Of a DNA stretch of 64,000 bases, positions 46,901 through 60,155 are shown piece after piece. Source of the stretch: Acestrorhynchus altus (Eukaryota; Chordata; Actinopteri; Characiformes; Acestrorhynchidae); NCBI GenBank assembly GCA_034509495.1, contig CM067505.1:12203103-12267102 (forward strand). The letters run 5' to 3'. The position numbers were made by a program, and so were the translations under genes. Within the stretch, counting starts at the first letter, position 1. The number at the start of each line of letters is the position of its first letter. The notes beneath the pieces were generated by a model. The model saw only the letters and a list, made by a program, of their open reading frames with translations. It ran no database searches and was not told the origin of the DNA.

Positions 46901-49900
46901 CTCAGTGCTTGTTTTTGCAGTGTCTGGCAAATATTTCCTGTTACTAGACAAGACTCCTCTGAGTTGTAATACCTGAAGGTCAAATTGTTTCAAAAATGTA
47001 TTGGTTGTTAATAAAATCTGACACAATCCTCATGACTTCTTCATAGCGTTTGGCTCATGAACTGGGTTTTTGTGACTTATTCTGGGAACTGTAGGGATGT
47101 TACTAGTCTAGTTACTTTAACATTTGAATCACACTCGTATGTTCAACATACCTAAAGTTTTTACGTTTCTTTAAAATGTCTAATAGCATCAGTTTGATTA
47201 TTCAAAGTTTTACACCTGCCTGCTTGTGAAAAACTACCATAACACGCACAAAATTTGGAATTAATTTCCTCTATGTAAAAGACTAGCTGAGACCTGAGCA
47301 TGCACATTTAACATTGTTACATTAAGGTGGGGAACTGGTTGCTGGAGTGTTGCTCCAATGCCAACTAAACTTGCCATATACCAAATTAATTGAATTAGAT
47401 GTGCCTGATCTGGGAAATTACGAAACTGTGCAAAAGGATTCTGGCCCTCCTGGAATGTCCTACCCCTTATATGGATGCATACAGACCACACCAAAAACAC
47501 TTTATAGCTTGCTCTGTATAGTGAAGTGGGCAGTGTATGCTAGAGCAAAGATGGAGCTACTACAGCTTGATTTCTGAGTAAGAGAGCAACATAATACTAT
47601 TAACATTTAGCAGCTGGAGAGAGGAGTAAGATGCACAAGAACACATTTATTTTACTTTTCTCAAGACCTATTTATACATTTCATACAAAGGAATGCTGGT
47701 CACTGTAAAAATGTTGTTTTTGCCCTGTTTCACACATTTGTGCATATCGACAATAAGTATTTTCTTTTATGTAGTCGAAATTTTGTAGTTGAGAGCTTAT
47801 CTGTTTCTGGCGACACTTTTTCTTGTTTGTTGTCTGGTGCCCAGCTGATTGACATCACAGGAAAGGACCAAGATGAGTCTATGATTGCGCTGCATGACTG
47901 CAATGGAGATGTCAATAGGGCCATTAATGTTCTACTGGAAGGAAGCCCAGACACTGTGAGTTATGGCCACTGGTCTGTAGTATTCTTGCACTACATTTAG
48001 TCTGATTTGTTATCTGTTTCTGTCTAGAGTTGTGGTTAATGTCTGCTATTGGAACACATACAAACTAAAGTCCTAGAGTATACAACTACAACATAGTGTT
48101 AATTTACTTCAGGTGTGTTTGATGAGTTGTGTATTAAATTCAGTCAGTGAAATGCTTTCTTTTGTTAAGTGTACATCATGTGCATGCTGAAATCCCTCCC
48201 AGGCTTTCTCTGTAGTCTTGAAGGGCACAGTGTGTGCTAGAGTGTGATCAGAGCTACTACCGGATGCTCTCCATCAGTCTCTGTCTCTGAGTCCGAGAGC
48301 AACATAAAGCTCCAACAGATACATTTGTGTTATTTTTTGTTCTTTCAATGTTTTCTCATAATATGATCTTTTGTATGATAGTATTGTGTGCAATGATTAT
48401 TCATTTATGTTTGTAGAACAGTTTTTATGTACCACAACAACTCACTAAACTTGATGCAGAACTTAGCTTGCATTAAGAGCTTTTTCTCTGGTCTTTAGGA
48501 CTCATGGGAGATGGTTGGAAAAAAGAAAGGGGTGTCGGGCCAAAAGGAAAGTGTACAGACAGAAGAAGAAGGAAACGAGAACCGAGAGAGAGTAGGGGAG
48601 AGAGATATTACACGTCGCAGAGGAGGGGCGCCAAGAAGGGGTCGTGGAGCCAGTCGCGGAAGAGAGTGTAAGTCTTTAACACAGCAGATTGCCAGTTTGT
48701 ACCATGTTAAAATAACTGTTCAGTGAAAAAGCAAAGGAGACAGGTGATTTAGATCTGGTATCCGTGGTGTGCTTCAGTTTAAACAGGAGGTGCTCGGCTA
48801 TTGATGGAAAACAATAGACATCAGTTTATTAGCAGTTTTAGCTTAGTATCTCCCATTGTAAATGCCATGTATTATGCAGCTTTCCTTATTATAATAAAAG
48901 TAGTAAATTGTGGTTGTTTACAGCCTGCTTTTCAGCGCATTTCTTGTTCTGTCCAGAATAAGAGTACTACCTTTTACCAGAATATGGAAAATCAGCCAAC
49001 CTTTATTTAAACTCTACACTAAGGGAGGCTCTCCTTTACAATGCAGCTGAGCACAACACACAAAATAGGGAATTTCAAAGAGAAAAAAAACACCACCAAA
49101 CCTGTTGGGTGGACAGTGGTGTGTGATGTAGGGGGTAACAGTAGTGAACCTTAATATATAGTGATATACAGAATCTACTGGTTTCAATGTTGTTGCTGAT
49201 AAATATCTGAATCACATCACCATAATCAAGTAAGGATAAAATTGTGATATTTTTTCAACAATATTTTTACTTGTGTATGTTGGGAAGCATAGCTAGCTGA
49301 GTTTACCTGTAAGATTAATCTGTCATATAGACATATGTCAAGGTACTTGCGTTCATTAACTCTGAACAGTAACATCAAAGTTGTGATTTTAAAAGTATTA
49401 AAAATTTTAGATGATCTGGAAAACATAAGAAATTAATTTTTTTGAGAAAATTATTTTTCTAAGCATTTAAAACAAGTTTATGGTTGTAAAAGACAGATTA
49501 AAAGAGTACTGCAGTTCATCCACTGCAGCACTAATGTGGCAACTGAGCAATATAAAACTATCAGCATATAAATGTATTTTACAATCAACAATGAAGGTGA
49601 CAATTTCATTTATATAAACATTAAATAATATCAATTGATCCTTGTGGGACACCCTTAGTGATTGGTAGAAGCTCTGATGTATTTTGACACCACATTGCTG
49701 GTTATCAGAGAGGTCATTTCTAAACCATTCTAAAGCATTGTAGACTTTTTAAAAGAAGGGAATGATCAGCTGTATTAAAAGTTAAAGAAAGATTGATTAA
49801 GATGGCTGCCCAATGTTTCTTTTGATCAATGTAAGTTAAAAGAGCATCAAGAATGAGAGTAGTAACAGTGATTGTGCTGTGTAAACCTGATTGGAATTTA

Positions 49901-52900
49901 GATAGAACTGAGTTTACATGTAGAAATGTCTTGAGTTGGTTATTCATTAAAGCTTCTAGAAATTTGGCTAGACATGACAATTTTGATATTGGTCTAAAAT
50001 TGTTAAGATCTAGAGCGTCACCTTCTTTGTGGAGTGGATTTACTTGTACTGTTTTCCAGATACTGGAAATTCTGCTTGATAAAATAGAGAGATTAAAATG
50101 TACTAATGTTCTGTAATGTATTGTATTCTAAAAAAGGAGATGCAAGCTTCAGAAAGAAGGGGTCCAGCCTGTCCTCTCCTGTATTTGTTTATGTTGATAC
50201 TGCTGAGAGCTTTAGCTACCATATGAAGAGAGAAAGCGTGAATGGTAAAGAGACTATGGCTTAGAGCAGGTGGTGTATGTATTGCTTTATTTTGGTCTAC
50301 TGAAGTCACATTATCAAATAAATGTCCAGCTGCTACAAAGTGCTTATTAAATGTTTGGCAGAGCTCTCTCTCTGGTCAGAAATTTGATGATTATTTACTA
50401 AGACTTGGGAGGGAGTGAGGTACATTTATTTCTTAACTGCCTAAAAGTCAGGCATTTGTCTCTATCCCCACTTCTTCTTGCAGAGGCCCATGACTTGTTC
50501 CTGACATTTAGTAATGAAGAAATTTCAGTAGTCATCCAGGGGTTAGACTGATCACAAATTCTAACATTTTTATAGGGGGGCAGGCTTGTTTGCAACTGCT
50601 CTAAATGTTTCTGTAAAATGGTCTAGCACCAAATTGACATCTGGAATTTCAGTGAATGTCACTGAGAACCGGACCATTTTAAAAAGGCTTGATCACTAAC
50701 ATGTTTAAAATTACTTCTAAACCCTGTTTGAGCCTGACTTCTTTATGTTGGTGTTCTTAATGCAACCGGTAGCACAGTGGTCACTAATATCAGGGATAAA
50801 TACACCTGAAGGGATAATTCTTTAAGATCTATTGGGTAAAATTAGATCAATTTAGGTTGACGTGATGGTGTCATGTAGGTTTGGTCATGTTGGTTCAGTA
50901 ATTAATTGCTTAAGGGACAGATTACGACACACTTCCTTTAGCGGATCAGATGCATTAGTTAACCAGTTCAGATTAAAATTACTTAGGATCAATTAAAAGT
51001 CAAATTAACTCATTTATAGCATGGTCAGGTGCTGAAGAAGGTCTGTAAATGCCGTTGATCACAAACCTGTTGTTGCGTTGGTTGGTATGGCTCAGTAGAT
51101 AACACCAGCAGTAAGCCAACACACCCTGTTGGAGACTGGGGTTTGATTGCCAGTCTGGGCAGCTATGCTGTGCTACACAAATAAGAGTCCTTGGGCAAGA
51201 CTCCTAACACTAGGGTAAGATTCCTAATGTGGTCCACCTCTGTCAAACGAGTGACTATGTAAGTAGTCTGGATAAGATTGTCAGATAAATGCCGTAAACA
51301 TACTCCCAACGTATAAAACAACAATTCAAATTCAAGTCAATTAAAAAAAACAATTCAAAACATTTTTCTTTGAATAGTGTATTCCAAATTTTTATTTAAC
51401 ATGAATAACTACAACCCCACCCCTTGCTTTCCTGTCTTTAAAGATTGTAGTTTGTTAGGGCTACTTCAGAGTCTGTCACAGTTTGCTTCAGCCATGATTC
51501 AGTCAATACAAAAATATCTGGGTCAGTTTGTGAAATTTAAAATGTATCCTGTCGAAGGAGGCTTCTAATGTCTAAATGAATAATGCCTAATTCCTTTTCT
51601 TTGACTGAATTTAATAATTTTGTCTGTGGGAAAATTTGAGAGACAGGTTTAGTGCAGATGGATATTTGTGATTGCTTAATGTGGGTGAGATTAGCTGGAT
51701 TGATAACCTTATGATTACCTTTCTTTTTGATGATTACTGGGATAGCTGGGCTTTCATGTCTACATTCTGGAAGTTGTTTCAAATTAAGTGCAGAGTAGGA
51801 TACATTGTGGCTTAAAATTGGTGAACTAAGTCTACTGGGAAGAATCCCATCACGGTGATAAAGATGGACGTTTCCAGAAGAGATTAAAGTTGTCAATGTA
51901 CAAGTTATTTGATTGGCATGTTTTCTGGAGCCAGTTGTGGAGGCTCAGCAAATGGCTAAAATTAACTATGCCTCTTCCTAGGGATTGGATTGGGCCAGAG
52001 AGGACAGTCTTTTTGCCAGAAGGTCAAACAACTGTGCAAATTTTTGCAGTAGAGTTTTCTTCTCTACTGTTGTGGAAGTCCACATGAACAATATTAACTC
52101 ATGGGTGTTTGGCGAGGAACCTGGGAAGTTGCAGAGTGATATTGTTTGCCATCATCAACTCCTTCTCCGGTGCCAAGAAAGAGTTACTGTTCAGATATTT
52201 GACTATAATCCCCAACAATCAGTGTGGTTGGTGGAGAATGCCACATAGTTTAGTTTGCTTGCTGCACATGGGTGTCCTGGGTTAGGGACCAGCATGATTG
52301 TCGTCAGCTGCCACTCTTGTCTGGTGGGGCCTGGTGTGAGTCGTCTCTGGGCGGTTTGTGGTGGCAGGGAGCATGAATGGTGTGATGAACTCTGTGACTC
52401 TCTGCCCGAGACTCCCGAGAGTGAAGGAGCTGAGAGCGCAGTAGGAGGTACAAAGACACAATTGTCCTCCAGTACGCCCAGGGTGCTACAACTGTTGCTT
52501 AAAGGAATGCTACGCAGACCATGCTCCATGGCGCCATATGGGAAGGAGTAAGAGCACTTTACCACTTACCACTTTAGGTCCTGCACCTTGCCTGGGCCAC
52601 TGGTCCTCCAGTTAGGATGAAGTCACATCCACTCTGGTTACTGAAGATGGAGCCTGGGTTGTTGCCAGCATAGAGTCCATCGGGGTCTCATTTTGATGTA
52701 ATGCAGCAGGCTGATTTGGCCCTGAAATTCCACTATGTTGAGAGAGAGACTGGTGCAGCTGTGTAGTGTAGTGTAACTACCATGGTGAAACTTTTTTTTT
52801 CTCTCTCTTTTTTTTTTTTTTTTTCTTACTCTCACTGTGTCTGTGTCTTTCTCTCTCTCTCTCTCTCTCTCTGAGGTGATTTTAATAGTTTATTAAATTA

Positions 52901-55774
52901 TTTATTTGTTAATAAATGTATCTTCATAATTGATTTTGTCAAATTTACAATTATTGAGCAGCCAGGGTGACGCGTCTTCTCGTATACCAAGAATAATTTC
53001 TAGCTTGTTTAAAAAGGTAGTGTTCAGTTTTCAGATCTTGCTCATGATGTCATTATTTTATTTTAATCCATGCTTTTAATGCTTTGTTTTTTAAGCCGTC
53101 ATTTTGTATGAAATCTGTTCGTCCAGATCCAGTAAATATGCTTAATTTGCCACTGTTCATGTCTTGATTTTGCGAGTTGTCTATATATTGACTTAATTTA
53201 ATCATAGAGCAGCTTGTTTTAGTTTACAGTGGTTTATTACCATTTTTATACTTCACTGTTCGTATAATGATGCTGCTAAATGAGGTGCCACTAAAATTTG
53301 TTCCTTATTCACAGCCTCTTATTGGCCAACTGACTTTATTTGCAATTAACACCGCTACTGCTGAGGGAGTCTGTTTTGCTTTGCTGACCTTTACTACATT
53401 TATCTGTGTTATGGATTATTTAATATTGTTATATCAGTAAAATGCAAAAAAATACATTTGCTTGCTGAGTAGTTGTATGTACATGTGTTGCAACCTAGAA
53501 TGTAGTCTCCATACTGGGTGGTTCTGGATCTTACAGTCACACATGCCAGATATTTTCAATTCCTAGGCTACTATAATATGACTTCATTTGAGTTCCAAAT
53601 GCAGAAATGTATTTGTATGAATTTGAACATGTTTTGATTAATTCATTCCAAATGCATTTCCAAGATTTTTGCTTGGAATCGTAAGACTATTAAAAATTTC
53701 ACATCTTGGAAAACTGTTAGAAACTGATAACCTAGTGTTTTTGAGCTGAAAAAGTAATACTTTATAAATTTCATAAATTTACTTTTGTTCTACTGATTGG
53801 TTTGATAAGGATATTTCAGTAGTGCAAGCAAAGTAAACAAATATGTATCGTCAGTTACTCCTATATTGAAATTTGAACATCCTCAAGGAAAAAGCAGTTC
53901 TGATCTTGATGTGATAATCCTGTAAACTTCCAGAAGCACAATTTGCTCTTTCTTTAATTCCCCAAAGCTTTAATGTTGGAATAAGTAGTAATAAATGTGT
54001 AAACTGCTGATTTTGAACTGTGCGTAAGGGAGAGATCCCCCACTCCCCCCATCTACTTGCTTTCCTGTGTAAACAGACGACTGGCTGAAACACCAAGAAA
54101 CCTCACTCTAGCACAGCAAGGTACTATGAGATAATACTCTGGTTTAATTCAATTGGAAACAAGTAGATTTTTGGACTTTTTTTAATTTTTGGATTTTAGT
54201 GCGATTCTGAGGTGGATTGCTCACTGACTGTTGATCACAGGTTGATGGCACCATGAAGTCTAGAATATCAATGTCTAGCTAGCCCAGAACCTGCAGTCTG
54301 TAAATTAAAAAAAATCAGTGTTTTTTGAGAATCTACAGTACTGCCAAACACATTGCGATACTCATATGTATAGATATTTTCTTGCACCCTACAAAAAATT
54401 CCATAAAATATTTTATTCGTATAATTAGCATCCTGAGTTTACACAAACTTAAAATTTTAGATTTGTTGGATGAAAACAATTGAACAATCCTGCAACCTTA
54501 AGGATGAGTGATACTCACTCATAAATTCATAAATAAATTGTTTTTGTAATGTTTAAATACTTCTGTTAATTTGAAACAAGTTATTGTATGTTTTATTTAG
54601 TGCAAGGGCACCATTGCAACATCTGCTTGTAGAAAAGCGATTCAACCATAGCTTTTCTGTAAGAGCCTTTTGGCAATTTCAATCCAACAGGAGGAAAATT
54701 TACCTTTTTTTTCCGCTCTTTTAATAAATAAAAATACCAAGTGATAAGTATACATTATTACCTTTTAATTGTACAAAATTTGAGGTTTTTCTGACTTGAT
54801 TGAAAGCCAATTAATTTTTTATAGACCCTGCAGTCAGATTCTCTGTCTTCAGGCCTTTTAGATGTAATACAAGTAGTACTTGTAGTAAGATGTCACAACG
54901 CTTGGCACTTATAGCAGAAATGTCTGAATTCTTCTTGTCTAGAAGATACCAGAGAATGTAAGATTTGAAAGCATAATATAGTATATAAATAATTATTAAT
55001 AATAAGGGCGTCTGACGTTCCTTAATAAAGGATGATTTGATAAACCTAATCGCACTAAACTAAAAATGTTTAGTTACCCTAACAAAACATTTCTGAAGAG
55101 TGTGTTTGTCATGGGTATTTGCCCAAACTGTATTGCCTTCAAATACTCCATTGTTTTTGTCTCTAAAGTTACCTTTATATCTGATGAGAATTCATGATTT
55201 CCAGAGTCTGAAATCACAATGCTTTATCCTTCCGTACTATGACTTTTCTATGGGTGGAGGTCTCGTGTATTTTTGTTTTGTTTTGTTTTTCCCATTATTT
55301 CCTGCATAGTGGTCCATTTTGTGCTAGTCAACATTTGGAAGACTGGTGTCTGTGTACCAGGAGGGGGCCAGGAGTGGGTTAGGGTATCACTGAATTAACC
55401 TGTCTTTTTTTCCCCCCCTTGTAATCTCATCATCCATTCCTTTCTCTCTCTCTACTTTTGTCTCCTGTCCTGCAGTCCGTGGACAAGAGAATGGTCTAGA
55501 AGGGTCAAAGACAGGTGGAGTGGTGGGTAGAGGGACTGACCGTGGACGGCGGGGAAGAGGCAGGGGAAGAGGTTAGTCTTAATCTTTCCTTCTGACTGAA
55601 GGCAGTCTGTTTTCTTTTTTTATTAACTGGTCATGTTTTTGTATGTGTAGTGAACGACTACATTATTTAATGGAATGATTCACATTAAACAATGGTGAAT
55701 AATGAGGATTGGCAGGTTCATTCACTTAACAATGCAATTTGACACTTAATACGGCTTTGGCAGTGGGGGGTGTG

Positions 55775-55806
<32 letters not shown>

Positions 55807-58800
55807 GTCTCTGTGTTCTATTGGTTGTGGTACCACTGACTGAATAGGTTTATGTTAAGGGGATTAGTGTGACAAGTGTAATGTTTACAGTGTAAATTTA
55901 CTGTGTCTGAATCCTGCAGGTGGGGCTGGTAGGAGAGGTGGAAGGTTTTCAGCTCAGGGCATGGGGTAAGTTTACACCTTTTAGTGTACAGTGCCTCCCC
56001 ACCTTTTCCACATGCACACCATAGACCCATTTCACCATTAAAACAGCACTGAAAGAAGAGCTTTTCAGACATGGATTAATCCCTGTACAGGGCCTCTGTT
56101 AATGAAGATGAGTCAGTGCTGTTCTAGGAATAAGTTGTCCATTTCTCCATGGTAAGCTGCATCTCTCCCTTTCTGGATCAGCACTTTTTACATTGTTTTG
56201 TAAATTGTGCTGTCAGTGGTAATTCCCCCAAATACCAACTCTGATCTCAGGCTGCTCTGTTTGTGGGGGTGGTGAAAGATTTACACTGAAAATCATGGAC
56301 TGAACCAAACTACACAGATCAAACATAACTTTATGAATGCCTCCTTTTTACTACACTCACAGTCCATATTTTCAGCTACAATGACTACAAGTGGTCGTGG
56401 GTAATCTTTAGAACTGCAGAGACCCTGACAAGTTGGTGTGTGTTGCACTACTTTAAGTGGATCAGACAAATCCAACCTACAGTGTGGGCAGCATCCTGTG
56501 ACCACTGATGACTAGAGGATAACCAACACAGACTGCTACAACAGATAACCTGACCTTAAATCTACAAGGTTGAGCAATTAGGTTGGCATGTCTAATAGAG
56601 TGGACAGTGAGCGTACTGTGTTTAAACACTCAAGCAGCACCTACAGTGTGTTCCTATGTGGTAAGTGGAGCTGATGAAATGGACAATGAGCCATCCATAA
56701 TGCAATGTTTGATCAGTGTAGTTTGTTTATCTTTTTACATGAGCTCACAGAACACAGTTACCTTTTTTCCACAATTTGTATTTACCATGTATTTAATAGC
56801 CCATGTAAGTTGGACTCTTGACAAAGGAATTCTATGTTTTTGGGCTCTGAATCACATTTTCCTGTTCTTCACCTGCCTTGAGACATTTTGAAAGTGTTGA
56901 TGTTTGTGTGCTGAAATTATAGATGTATTTTGGGTCTTCTGCATCATCTAGTCGCCTCTGTAGCATCAGACTCCATTTGCTCTTCTTAAATCCTCTTTAG
57001 CAGATTTTTCTAACATCATTTTCTGAATGTCCAAACATTTGTAGCCACCTGAGCATTAAGCGTTACTTCTAAATCAAATCAAAAGTTCCAAACATCACTC
57101 CACATCTTGCACAGTGGTATTGTACTACCAACACTGCAGAGAATGCAGATCCACTACTCCACAGACCAAAGCTGAATGGGGTGACCTTACTATTGTGTTG
57201 TCTGTTAACCTTTGGACATATGATGCATTTTAACAGTTCAAAGTGGTAAGTAAATGATGAAGCAACCAAAGGCTTTTTCAAGTTTTATGTGTTTTGTTTT
57301 TTATTTTCTTTTGGGGGTGTCCCTTAGTTTTCTGATTTTTATTTATATATTGAACACCACCTCCAGGTTTCTACTTTCCATGTTTTGTTAATCATTTAAT
57401 TAGCACCCTATACTGTGTATAGGACTATACACATAGTCTATATCTCCTATTGTCAGGCTCTATAGTTGGATGCTGGTTTGTTAGTGTGTGTATTAGGACT
57501 TTGCATGTGAATTTTGGTTTGGAATTTAAACATTTTTTAAACTGTAGTCTAGACAAGTTAAGACACATTTTGGGGCCATTTAAAAGCAGGCCATTATATT
57601 TGATTTATATTATTTAAGGATCATTTAGCCATGTGTGCTTAAAATTAACTGCCACTCCACACTCAGTCCCTTGTGCTCAATCCTGTGATGTGCTGCTTGT
57701 AACTGTCCCTGTTTCTTTCTAAAGCCAGCTTGATAAGGGCCCCAGATACGATTTTTCAGGGGATGAGAGGTGAGTTAAATGTCATTAGTTGTCAGTAGTC
57801 AAACAAAATGTGTGGAACCAAAAGCAGGGTAATTTTTGGGAAAGGGGAGGGAACAGAATAGGTACTAAAGAAGTCACTCACCTGGAGTTTTATGCAGTTT
57901 TGTTCTTGGACTTAAAATGTTATACTGTTGTAATTAACAGGTTGCCTGTGTTTTTAAGATAAGAAGCAAGACGTGAGTGTTGAAAAATGTTTTTCAAATG
58001 GTACCTTAAAGTGTTGCTTTTTTCTGCTCTATAGATATGGTGATTTAGTTTGCACAGTGTATTGGGATGGATCCTAAGGCATTGATTTGTTAGGGTTCAT
58101 CACATCTCCACACCCCCGGCTTCCTTATTTTGTCATCAGTGAATGTACTGTCCAGTAATAGGTTCCCTTCCTGTCTCTCTTGTTACAGTACATTTAACCC
58201 AGCAGACTATGCTGAGCCAGCCCAGACAGATGAGAGTTATGCTGGGGGAAGCACTTGGAGCAACACAGGGAACATGGAACCAGAGGATGGAGCCAGTGTG
58301 TGTTTCTTCCAATTCAATTTATTTTCCTTAATGCAAATTCTTTTATGCTTTTAAAAGCTCTGTTCTGTAACTGTATTTATCAAGGACTGCTTAAAAAAAA
58401 AATCATGGGTTCCTGGATGTGCAGGGCCCCCTTCCCACAACACATACAGCCCACCATGTCCATCACAGCACACTCAAATGAAAAGAGCCCTGAATGTGCC
58501 CTCCCCAAAACACATCCACAACAAACACATCCAATGAAAACCTTGCATCCCCATTTTTAGTTTTCTCCCTGGGTCAAATCCTGTTGTACACAGAGTAAAT
58601 ATTTTTGGATGAAAAGACCAGTAGAAATGCTCTGTTTATTTTATAAAACAAGCATATGTTTTTTTTTTGTTTTTTTTTTTTTGTTCTTATAATAATTTTT
58701 AGAGAAAAATCAAACTGTGCATTTGGACAGGACATGTCAGGAAAAGACAGAGAACTGTACACATTAGAGAACATTGACTAACTCCTTAACTCTGCATCAT

Positions 58801-60120
58801 TATTAGCAGCTTTAATAAAATATCTGAACAGAATCAGTTAATCATCTAAGCTTCTGTCCAGATCAGACATTAAAGACATTATTTAACTGATTGTAGTTAT
58901 TGGTCCAGAGAGCTGACCAAGTTGTCAATTAACTGGAAATGATGATCCCTCAATAGGAACAGTTTTCACTTTTTCTGGAGTGATGCTCCAGTGCTGGCTC
59001 TGATGTTTTCTCATAGCATCTACATTCATTTCTGACAGCAGTCATTTGTGCCTTTTGGAGATGGAAGCGATGGCGAGTCAACAGTGCTGATATTAGTCTC
59101 ACCTGTTGTGGGTTACTGTCTGTGCTACTAAAACTGTAAAGTTGACTGGGAAAGGTTCACCGGAACTGTGCTAGTGCTAGCCTCAGTAGTACCAACTTCT
59201 GTTACTGTTTGGCTACTCTTTAGTTCTGGCTTCTAAAAAAAATTAGATTTTCCAGTAAGGCTTCTTCTCTGGCCTCTTTTCTTTTCATCAATACACTTGG
59301 TGTGAACCTTCGGTTCTTCGTGATTTATTGCGGATTGACAGTAACAAAAAAAAAACAAGTGTTTCAACATGAAAAATGCATCAGACGTGGTCTGAATGCT
59401 CATTGGCTACAAATTCAAATGTCTTTAGTTTGAATAAATGTTGAAATGTTATTGGTGTACTCACAGTGCATTCAGTGGCTCATGTTTCTTAGAATGTGCT
59501 TAGGATCAGTGAAATGGTCACTTATCAACCTTAGCCCTGCATGCAATTACATCTGTACACTTAATAGACTTAATATTCTTCCTTTCCTGTCTGTGAAGTA
59601 GATGCATGATGGTATGTAGTTTTGCTTCTTTGACTAGCTGTCTTTGATTTGATATTTTTCAGCAGGACTTAAATTTACTGGAGGAGAAGGAACAAATTAC
59701 CCCATAAAGTTTGACTCTGCTCCTGGTAAGTACATCAGCCATGTGTGGCATACCCAAAACTTAAATGTATTTTTTGCTGCTCTGATAATTTGTGGTGTAA
59801 TGTATCTTTTCCATTTGCCCTTTTGTTTTCTTTTTCAGGTGCTTGGAGAACTGCTACAGAAGAGTGGGGCACTGAAGACTGGAATGAAGATGTAAGTATG
59901 AAACATGTCTGAGATCATTTAATTGTGACAAGAAAAATGTACTTAATTTTTCTTTTCTTCATTTTCCTGAAGTTGTCAGAGACCAAGATATTCACTGCCT
60001 CCAGTGTGGCTTCTATGCCTATGCCGCAAGAGAATGTTACCATAACTGCAGGACAGAGGTAATGGCATGCAAAAATCTTAATTCTCCGGGTTCTCTGTGT
60101 GTAATCTGCTAGATAGAAAC

Positions 60121-60155
<35 letters not shown>

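Noticed and set aside
52203..52565. Overlapping 98-120-codon open frames
   Set aside because: They adjoin the antisense LINE and contain no known domain; probably its 5' region or chance.
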